Of a stretch of 15,066 nt of DNA, positions 6,894 through 12,541 are shown one piece after another; the first letter of the stretch is position 1, and every line of letters begins with the position of its first letter. The notes under the pieces were generated by a model. It was not told the DNA's origin, searched no databases, and saw only the letters and a list, made by a program, of their open reading frames with translations. The translations under genes and the position numbers were made by a program. Source of the DNA: SZUA-430 sp044375275 (lineage in GTDB: Bacteria; Pseudomonadota; Alphaproteobacteria; Micropepsales; Micropepsaceae); the NCBI GenBank assembly GCA_044375275.1, contig JBILMZ010000068.1, forward strand, positions 1 to 15,066, given 5' to 3'.

Positions 6894-7277
6894 GTGACAA
6901 CTACCGAAGTACATCTGAAGAAATTCCGGAAGGAGCTCCATAGCGGCATTGCCGCGATGGTGCTGCTGGCTCTTTTGGACCGGTCAGGGGAAGAAATGTA
7001 CGGCTATCAGATCGCCAAGGAAATTGGTGCCAACGCAGGGGGAGCGTCGTTCCTCAAGCAGGGTGCCATCTATCCCGTGCTGAGGTCGTTGCATGCGGCC
7101 GGCATGCTGTCGAGCCGCGTGGAGGTCTCGGTTTCCGGACCGCCGCGCCGCTACTACACGATTTCACCCGAAGGCAAGGAAGCGCTCATGGCCTGGCGTG
7201 AAGTCTGGGGCGAGTTGCGCAGCTTTGTGGATGGCCTCCTGGAGCCGCAGGGCGAACGGGGTAACCACAATGGCTAA
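6894..7277 (+). CDS. PadR-family transcriptional regulator
   Basis: Dimeric winged-helix DNA-binding protein, usually a repressor released by a small ligand or a partner protein. The 127 residues match a short PadR: helix one (HSGIAAMVLLALLD), MYGYQIAKEI, the recognition region GAIYPVLRSLHAAGML (57-72), and the wing GPPRRYYTIS (82-91), then a short C-terminal dimerisation helix ending about residue 115. The GTG at 6894 is chosen because GGGAGA lies five bases upstream; an in-frame GTG at 6858 would add 12 residues with no sign of homology. Its last eight bases overlap the ATG of the next gene, indicating translational coupling. PadR genes paired with HAAS-domain membrane proteins are a known arrangement, in which the partner is thought to pass a signal to the regulator. 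Confidence 0.92.
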   Translation: MTTTEVHLKKFRKELHSGIAAMVLLALLDRSGEEMYGYQIAKEIGANAGGASFLKQGAIYPVLRSLHAAGMLSSRVEVSVSGPPRRYYTISPEGKEALMAWREVWGELRSFVDGLLEPQGERGNHNG

Positions 7278-8193
7278 CACTCCTCCGGTCCAGCAACCTG
7301 TCCCCACGAGCGTCAAGGGTTACCTCGATCAACTCAGGCGCTGCCTCAAGGGACAGCCGCCGGGACTGATCCAGGATGCCCTGTCCGACGCCGAAGAATA
7401 CCTGCGCGCGGAGCAGGCCGAGTCAAATGGCGAAACAGAGCAGGAGCTTCTGGTTCGCATCGTCGAAACCTACGGATCGCCACAGGAAGTGGCAGAGGAG
7501 TACATCGCCATGGATCACGCAGCTGACAGCCCGTTTCCTGCCCGGGATGACGACAATGCAGGCTCGTCCAGCAGTCCGGGCCTGTTTGGCGTCCTGGTGG
7601 ACCCGCGCGCCTATGGAGCGCTGATCTACATGCTCCTGTCGCTGGCGACGGGCATCTTCTATTTCACCTGGGCGGTCACGGGCACGGCGCTGTCGATTGC
7701 GCTGTCGATCTTCATCTTTGGCATCCCGCTGGCCCTCCTGTTCATCGGCTCCGTCTGGGTCATCAGCTGGGTTGAAGGACGGGTGGTTGAGGCGCTGCTC
7801 GGTGTCCGCATGCCACGACGCATTCCCACGCAGGAAACCGGCGGCACCATCTGGACGCGGGTCAAGCGGGTTCTGTCCGACGGTCGCACCTGGGGTTCGC
7901 TGCTCTACATGATCCTGCAGCTTCCGCTGGGCATCATTTACTTCACGCTGGCCGTCACGCTTGGCGTTACCTCTGGTGCCTTCATCGCCGGCGGGTTCTA
8001 TGAACTGGCGACGGGAAAGAACGTCGTCCGCATTGACCCTTACCCGGAAGTCGATGCATTGTTGAACACGCCGCCGGGACTGGTCCTGCTTGTGATCGCA
8101 GGCCTGATCGGCATCCTGCTCACGCTGCACCTGGCGCGCGTGATCGGGTTCATCCATGGAAAAATCGCCGAGGTGCTGCTGATCCGCGCCTGA
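7270..8193 (+). CDS. HAAS-domain membrane sensor protein, PadR partner
   Basis: A 307-residue integral membrane protein. Residues about 14-80 form a helical HAAS (DUF1700-like) domain, with LDQLRRCLKGQPPGLIQDAL, DAEEYL and a GSPQEVAEEYI end; this domain type is usually encoded next to PadR regulators. A polar linker (82-104) leads to a membrane part resembling the 'putative sensor' domain found in some kinases. That part is duplicated: DPRAYGALIYMLLSLATGIF (111 onward) and DGRTWGSLLYMILQLPLGII (204 onward) share the same pattern and are each followed by a YFTxAVT strand or helix. About five membrane segments lie at 115-138, 140-168, 208-231, 233-244 and 269-290. No kinase or other enzyme motif is seen. 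It overlaps the PadR gene by eight bases and ends 25 bases before PPK2. Role inferred: membrane signal input to the PadR protein. Confidence 0.85.
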   Translation: MANTPPVQQPVPTSVKGYLDQLRRCLKGQPPGLIQDALSDAEEYLRAEQAESNGETEQELLVRIVETYGSPQEVAEEYIAMDHAADSPFPARDDDNAGSSSSPGLFGVLVDPRAYGALIYMLLSLATGIFYFTWAVTGTALSIALSIFIFGIPLALLFIGSVWVISWVEGRVVEALLGVRMPRRIPTQETGGTIWTRVKRVLSDGRTWGSLLYMILQLPLGIIYFTLAVTLGVTSGAFIAGGFYELATGKNVVRIDPYPEVDALLNTPPGLVLLVIAGLIGILLTLHLARVIGFIHGKIAEVLLIRA

Positions 8194-8218
8194 GGCTTGC
8201 ACTGACGGAGAGTTTTTG

Positions 8219-9004
8219 ATGGCCAAGACTGAAAGCCCGCAGAAACTCTCCGACAATGACTACGACAAGCAGCTCGTCGAACTCCAGATCGAGCTCGTGA
8301 AATTCCAGAAGACGCTGATCGCCAAGGGCAAGCGTGTCGCCGTAGTGATCGAGGGACGGGATGGTGCCGGCAAGGATGGCACCATCAAGCGGATCACCGA
8401 ACATCTCAGTCCGCGTGAAACGCGGGTTGTCGCTCTCGGCAAACCGAGTGATCGTGACAAGTCCTCCTGGTACTTCCAGCGTTACACGGCACATCTTCCT
8501 GCTGGCGGCGAATTCGTCCTGTTCAACCGTTCCTGGTACAATCGGGCTGGCGTGGAGCGCGTGATGGGCTTCTGCACCGACGCCGAGTACAAGACATTTC
8601 TGGACGAGGCTCCCCAGTTTGAAGCCATGCTTGTCCGGTCAGACATCCGCCTGGTGAAGTACTATCTCGACATTTCCAAGGCAGAGCAGAAGGAAAGGCT
8701 CGCCGAGCGTCGCAAAAATCCGCTCAAGCAATGGAAGATCAGTCCGATCGACGCCGCGGCTATCAAGAAATGGGATGCCTATTCCGAAGCGCGTGATGCG
8801 ATGCTCATGCACACAAGCCATGACCTCGCCCCCTGGCACATCGTCAAGGCCGACAAGAAGAAGACGGCGCGGCTGAACGTCATTCGGCATTTCCTGTCGC
8901 TCAACGACTATGACGGCAAGGACGCCAAGCTTCTCAAGGTGGACGCGGACATCGTGTTTACATTCAGCGAAAAGGCGCTCAGCAAGGACTTGCTGGCGCA
9001 TTGA
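8219..9004 (+). CDS. ppk2: Polyphosphate kinase 2 (PPK2 family, class I-like)
   Basis: Cytoplasmic enzyme that uses polyphosphate to phosphorylate nucleoside diphosphates (or the reverse). The 261-residue, single-domain length fits class I PPK2. Walker A is GRDGAGKDG (46-54), in the VVIEGRDGAGKDGTIKRI block. WYFQRYTAHLPAGGE (84-98) and FNRSWYNRAGVERVMGFC (102-119) are the other hallmark blocks; in FNRSWYNR, Asn103 stands where many PPK2 proteins have Asp. The lid region ERRKNPLKQWKISPID (163-178) and APWHIV with the following basic KKKTAR segment are also typical. The ATG at 8219 has GGAG eight bases upstream; a TTG just before it is not needed. It follows the sensor gene by 25 bases and is probably the third gene of the PadR operon. 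Substrate preference (ADP, GDP) cannot be decided by eye. Confidence 0.95.
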   Translation: MAKTESPQKLSDNDYDKQLVELQIELVKFQKTLIAKGKRVAVVIEGRDGAGKDGTIKRITEHLSPRETRVVALGKPSDRDKSSWYFQRYTAHLPAGGEFVLFNRSWYNRAGVERVMGFCTDAEYKTFLDEAPQFEAMLVRSDIRLVKYYLDISKAEQKERLAERRKNPLKQWKISPIDAAAIKKWDAYSEARDAMLMHTSHDLAPWHIVKADKKKTARLNVIRHFLSLNDYDGKDAKLLKVDADIVFTFSEKALSKDLLAH

Positions 9005-9009
9005 GAGGA

Positions 9010-9026
9010 GGGGGCTTCGAGCCCCC
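9010..9026 (+). terminator. GC-rich hairpin after PPK2
   Basis: GGGGGCT and AGCCCCC form a 7-bp stem with a TCG loop, starting six bases after the PPK2 stop codon. Its position fits the end of the PadR operon. No T tract follows, so termination would be weak or Rho-dependent. Confidence 0.45.
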
Positions 9027-9101
9027 TGCCCGGTCCTGCGCCTTGCCCTTCCCCGTCGGCGACAAGCCCCCTTCCCCTCCCAGATCCGGTGACAGAAACA
9101 A

Positions 9102-10184
9102 TTGATTTACTTTCGTCATGCTCAAGGTCATCACGCAGTTGGTCCGACATTTCGCGGCGTGATCCTGATGGCGTTCGTGATGGCGTCAACGTTCAGCGCG
9201 TGGTCCGCGCCGCTCAAGGTTCCCGCAGTCACCAACAATGCCGTTGCGTTCATCGAGAGCAAGGGCCAGCCGATGGCCTACAGCTTCGGCGGGCTTGGAC
9301 CGGGCAAGACCTTTCGCGACGTGACGGCGCGCGCCTTTGCCATCAATCTTCGCACGGGCCGCAAGACAGCGTTGCCGCCGCTGCCGGACGGGATCGGCCG
9401 GCTCGCCAGTACCGCGGTCGCCGTGCGCGGGCAGATCCTCATCTTTGGTGGATACACGGTGTCGCCCACGGGAGAGGAAGTGTCGACGCCGGATGTCTTT
9501 GCCTATGATCCAGCCAAGCGAAGCTATGTGCGCCTGCCGCCCATGCCGACACCGGTCGATGACGCCGTCTCCTTCGTTTTCGGGGACAGGCATGTCTATC
9601 TGGTCAGCGGATGGAGCACGAAGGCCAACACAGCAGCCGTTCAGGTCTTCGATGTGCAGACATCCAGCTGGGCGCGGGCGACGGACTATCCCGGAACACC
9701 AGTGTTCGGACATGCGGGCGGCATCGTCGACAACACGTTTGTCGTGATGGGAGGCGTCAGCGCGACACGCAAGCCCGACGGCAAGAACAGTTTCACGGCC
9801 AGCGAAGAAGCCTGGTGGGGCGAGATCGACCTGGCCAATCCACTTCGCATCACGTGGGTGCGGCTGCATGCGGCGCCTGTACATGCCGTCTATCGCATCG
9901 CGGCCACGGGCAGCCGCACACGCAAGGCCGTTGTCTTTGTCGGTGGCTCGGACAACCCCTACAATTACGACGGTATCGGCTACAACAAGGTCCCGAGCAC
10001 GCCGACGACCGAGATCTTTTCCTTCGATGTCGAGCGAGGGTTCTGGCGGGTGCATGCGCGCCGCAAGGCCGGCACCATGGACCATCGCGGGCTGATCGAG
10101 TGGCGCGGGCGCTTCCACACGATCGGCGGCATGGATGATCAACGTCGTGTCCTGTCGCGCGTGACCGCCATCAAGCCTGAGTGA
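9102..10184 (+). CDS. Secreted Kelch-like beta-propeller protein
   Basis: Predicted periplasmic protein with a Kelch-type six-bladed propeller; enzyme activity or ligand not known. Blade-like repeats end in glycine-pair motifs at about 63-64 (FGGLG), 116-117 (FGGYT), 169-170 (VSGWS), 217-218 (MGGVS), 281-282 (VGGSD) and 342-343 (IGGMD), each with downstream hydrophobic strands and W or Y/DP turns such as YDPAKRSYVRLPPMP. The six-blade count resembles sialic-acid mutarotase (NanM), but there are no neighbouring sialic-acid genes. The N-terminus before the propeller is a signal sequence ending SAWSA. The TTG at 9102 is chosen because GGTGA lies eight bases upstream and gives a basic N-region; in-frame GTG 9159 or ATG 9168 would leave a very short signal. 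It starts 97 bases after PPK2, with a hairpin between, so it may have its own transcription. Confidence 0.82.
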   Translation: MIYFRHAQGHHAVGPTFRGVILMAFVMASTFSAWSAPLKVPAVTNNAVAFIESKGQPMAYSFGGLGPGKTFRDVTARAFAINLRTGRKTALPPLPDGIGRLASTAVAVRGQILIFGGYTVSPTGEEVSTPDVFAYDPAKRSYVRLPPMPTPVDDAVSFVFGDRHVYLVSGWSTKANTAAVQVFDVQTSSWARATDYPGTPVFGHAGGIVDNTFVVMGGVSATRKPDGKNSFTASEEAWWGEIDLANPLRITWVRLHAAPVHAVYRIAATGSRTRKAVVFVGGSDNPYNYDGIGYNKVPSTPTTEIFSFDVERGFWRVHARRKAGTMDHRGLIEWRGRFHTIGGMDDQRRVLSRVTAIKPE

Positions 10185-10190
10185 TCAGGC
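10175..10190. terminator. Small hairpin between the convergent Kelch and YcaQ genes
   Basis: GCCTGA and TCAGGC form a 6-bp stem around the tetraloop GTGA, which contains the Kelch stop codon. It ends four bases before the YcaQ stop on the other strand. There is no T tract, so it is only a weak candidate for a two-way terminator. Confidence 0.3.
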
Positions 10191-10193
10191 GCC

Positions 10194-11423
10194 TCAATCA
10201 TGATTGCGCAGGCCTTTGCGGACGGCCGATGAAAGCGCGGTCCGGCTTCGGACGGTAACGCGGTCCAGCCCCAGCCATCCGGCAAGCTTAGCCAGCTCCT
10301 GCGCCAGGGGCTCAGCGACATCACCCGCGCTGGCGCCGGCCTCGCAGTGACCGCCGAGCACGAGCAGCCTGCCAGCCTTTCGATCGGATTTGAGGTCCAC
10401 GCGCGCCACCAGGTTTTCATTCAGCAGAAATGGCATGACGTAGTAGCCCTGCGTGCGCTTGTGCTTGGGCGTGTAGAAAGCCAGCCGGTAATGGAAGTCA
10501 AAGAGGCGCTCGGTACGAGGCCGCGACCAGATCAGGGAATCGAATGGCGACAGAAGGGCTGCTGCGCTGACCTTCCCTGGCATGCGTGCGTCCCGGTGCA
10601 AGTAGGCCTGCAGCTTCCAGCCTTCCACCTCCACGGGCATGATTTCGCCCTGTTCGCAAAGCTCCTGAACCCGTGCCTTGCTGTCTGCGGGCGACAGGCG
10701 GAAGTAGTCCCTGAGGTCGGGTTCCGTCGCGATCCCGAAGGCCCTCGCGGCGGTCGCGACCAGGGCGCGCTGCGCGTCGGCACGTGACGGATCCGGTGTG
10801 ACGAGGATGCTTTCCGGGATGACCCTTTCGGGCAAGTCGTAGAGACGCTCAAATCCGCGTCGCCCTGCAGACGTCAGTTGACCGGTCCAGAAGAGATACT
10901 CCACGGCGCGCTTGCCTTCGCTCCAGCCCCACCAGGCGCCACTCGACTTTCCGCCGGATGACAGTTCGCCGGCGCCGAGCGGTCCCCGGTCCCGGATTTC
11001 GTCAAGGATGCTCCTGACGAAGTCCGGCTTGTCCCGCGCGATCCGCGAGGGGCCGCCCCACACGCCCTTGCCTGCGCGTGCTTCTTCCATGCGCCAGCGG
11101 AACAGGGGTTGATGCTCCACGGGTATGAGCGACGCCTCATGGCCCCAGTATTCGAAGAGACCCCGTCTTGCTCCCGCTGACAGGCTGTCGAGTTCCGTGC
11201 GGTCATACGCCCCCAGTCGCGAGAACAGCGGAAGATAGTGCGAGCGCACGAGCACGTTCACGCTATCGAGTTGCAGGAGACCGAGCTGCCGGACCGCCGC
11301 CAGCACCTGCGGACGGCCTGGTTGTGCGGCCGGCGGCTTGCCAAAGCCCTGGGCCCGCAAGGCAATGCGCCTGGCCTCGATTGCCGAAAGAGACTGCGCG
11401 CGCTTTCCTGCCGATCGCGTCAT
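10194..11423 (-). CDS. ycaQ: YcaQ/AlkX-type DNA glycosylase (winged-helix HTH_42 family)
   Basis: Member of the HTH_42 family, in which E. coli YcaQ (AlkX) opens DNA interstrand crosslinks by cutting the glycosidic bond and Streptomyces AlkZ protects against azinomycin. From the ATG at 11423 it has 409 residues, the length of YcaQ. The catalytic Q-x-D motif is visible as Gln51-Leu-Asp53 in LGLLQLDSVNVLVRSHYLPL, which matches the AlkX subgroup rather than the Q-x-Q of AlkZ. EYWGHEASLIP (91-101), the RTQGYYVMPFLL block and PFDSLIWSRPRTERLFDFHYRL are further family blocks. An in-frame TTG at 11474 adds 17 basic residues and has AAGGA seven bases upstream, so it is a real alternative; ATG 11423 is kept because family similarity begins after it. 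Convergent with the Kelch gene and divergent from the hydrolase. Confidence 0.92.
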   Translation of the reverse strand: MTRSAGKRAQSLSAIEARRIALRAQGFGKPPAAQPGRPQVLAAVRQLGLLQLDSVNVLVRSHYLPLFSRLGAYDRTELDSLSAGARRGLFEYWGHEASLIPVEHQPLFRWRMEEARAGKGVWGGPSRIARDKPDFVRSILDEIRDRGPLGAGELSSGGKSSGAWWGWSEGKRAVEYLFWTGQLTSAGRRGFERLYDLPERVIPESILVTPDPSRADAQRALVATAARAFGIATEPDLRDYFRLSPADSKARVQELCEQGEIMPVEVEGWKLQAYLHRDARMPGKVSAAALLSPFDSLIWSRPRTERLFDFHYRLAFYTPKHKRTQGYYVMPFLLNENLVARVDLKSDRKAGRLLVLGGHCEAGASAGDVAEPLAQELAKLAGWLGLDRVTVRSRTALSSAVRKGLRNHD

Positions 11424-11501
11424 TTTCGCCCGCTTGCGCCCTCCCTGCCCCGTTTCCGGGGATCGCGGCGACAAGGCATGATCCTTCGCCCTCTTTCCCG
11501 C

Positions 11502-11532
11502 GTTATACCATTGAGCATCCTTGTATTGTCAC
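11502..11532 (-). promoter_or_regulatory. Candidate promoter for ycaQ
   Basis: On the minus strand, GTGACA (11532-11527) is followed after 19 bases by TATAAC (11507-11502), itself preceded by TGG as an extended -10. The two boxes match well but the spacer is longer than ideal. If real, transcription starts near 11495, which would favour the TTG start at 11474. Confidence 0.4.
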
Positions 11533-11550
11533 CCGAGAGAGGAAACGCGC

Positions 11551-12426
11551 GTGAACCAATTGAACCGGCGCATGGCCCTGAAGAGCCTGGCCGTGACTGG
11601 CGTTGCCGGCCTTGGGCTTGGCGGCTGCTCGCGCCTTGCACTTTTCGATGCGATCGCCCCGCGCGACGATGGGGCGTCCCTTGTTGCCTCGGGCATTTCC
11701 TATGGCCCCGATCCGCGCCAAAAACTTGACGTCTATGCCCCGCAGGACGCCCGGGGGGCGCCGGTGGTGGTGTTCTTCTATGGCGGGTCATGGAACTCGG
11801 GCGAACGCGTGGACTATGGGTTCCTTGGGACGGCCCTGGCCGCGCAAGGGTTCATTACCGTTCTGCCCGATTACCGGCTTGTGCCGGATGCGCGCTTTCC
11901 AGCCTTCGTCGAAGACGGCGCGGCAGCGACAGCCTGGGCCCAGAGAGAGATCAGTTCGTTCGGCGGCGACGGACAGCGGGTCGTGGTCTCGGGTCATTCG
12001 GCTGGCGCCTATATCGCCTCGATGGTCGCGCTGGCGCCGTCCTATCTCGAGAAGGCCGGATCGCGCACGCAGCCGCGGGGGTTTGCCGGGCTGGCGGGCC
12101 CCTATGACTTCATGCCCTTCCAGTACCGATCGATCATCGATGCCTTCGGTTCATGGCCGCGTCCGGTGGAAACCCAACCGGTCGCATTCGTGCGCCCAGG
12201 CGTGCCCCCGGCGCTGCTGCTTCAGGGCTCGGACGACACCACGGTGCCACCGCGCCATGCCAAGACGCTGGCCGAGCGCCTCAAGGCCGCCGGCAACGAT
12301 GTGGAGCTGCTGATCTATGACGGCGTTGACCACATCGACATCATGATCTCGCTTTCGCGCCTGCTGAGGGACCGCGCCAATACGCTGGCCGACCTCAGCC
12401 GCTTCGTGCGGCGGGTGACGGCTTAG
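11551..12426 (+). CDS. Alpha/beta hydrolase (esterase/lipase type), predicted lipoprotein
   Basis: Serine esterase-like hydrolase of the family that includes Aes-type esterases and kynurenine-formamidase-like enzymes; substrate unknown. The 291 residues begin with a possible Tat signal (RRMALK at 6-11) that runs into a lipobox-like LGGC, with Cys26 as the likely lipidated residue. The nucleophile elbow is GHSAG (148-152, Ser150), the acid is Asp228 or Asp229 (GSDDTTVPP), and the base His261 (GVDHID). The oxyanion-hole segment reads FFYGGSW instead of HGGxW, so tyrosine replaces the usual histidine. The GTG at 11551 is chosen because GAGAGAGGA lies seven bases upstream and the signal starts there. 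It stands alone between a divergent and a convergent neighbour. Confidence 0.9.
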   Translation: MNQLNRRMALKSLAVTGVAGLGLGGCSRLALFDAIAPRDDGASLVASGISYGPDPRQKLDVYAPQDARGAPVVVFFYGGSWNSGERVDYGFLGTALAAQGFITVLPDYRLVPDARFPAFVEDGAAATAWAQREISSFGGDGQRVVVSGHSAGAYIASMVALAPSYLEKAGSRTQPRGFAGLAGPYDFMPFQYRSIIDAFGSWPRPVETQPVAFVRPGVPPALLLQGSDDTTVPPRHAKTLAERLKAAGNDVELLIYDGVDHIDIMISLSRLLRDRANTLADLSRFVRRVTA

Positions 12427-12452
12427 CCGCAAGGCACCCTGCCCGCTCCGCT

Positions 12453-12489
12453 CAAAAAGATGCGCCGCCCGGGGGTTGCCGGGCGGCGC
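12453..12489 (-). terminator. Strong intrinsic terminator for the TonB-dependent receptor gene
   Basis: GCGCCGCCCGG (12462-12472) and CCGGGCGGCGC (12479-12489) form a perfect 11-bp GC stem with a six-base loop. Read on the minus strand, the stem is followed by ATCTTTTTG, a proper T tract, 53 bases after the receptor stop codon. On the plus strand it may also slow read-through from the hydrolase gene. Confidence 0.85.
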
Positions 12490-12541
12490 CAGAACTGCGT
12501 TCCGCAGGAGGATCACCGAAACCGCAGCGCGTTCGATGACG

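Noticed and set aside
7423..8256. Minus-strand open frame of 277 codons
   Set aside because: It lies antisense to the HAAS-sensor gene, and its composition (Gln, Asp, Arg) is that of an antisense shadow of hydrophobic codons.
9186..10142. Long minus-strand open frame of 318 codons
   Set aside because: It is antisense to the Kelch gene, whose signal peptide and six repeat motifs are clear; its translation has no recognisable domain.
11603..12313. Plus-strand open frame of 236 codons in another phase of the hydrolase gene
   Set aside because: The hydrolase frame has an intact triad and signal sequence; this frame is Arg/Pro/Ser-rich without motifs.
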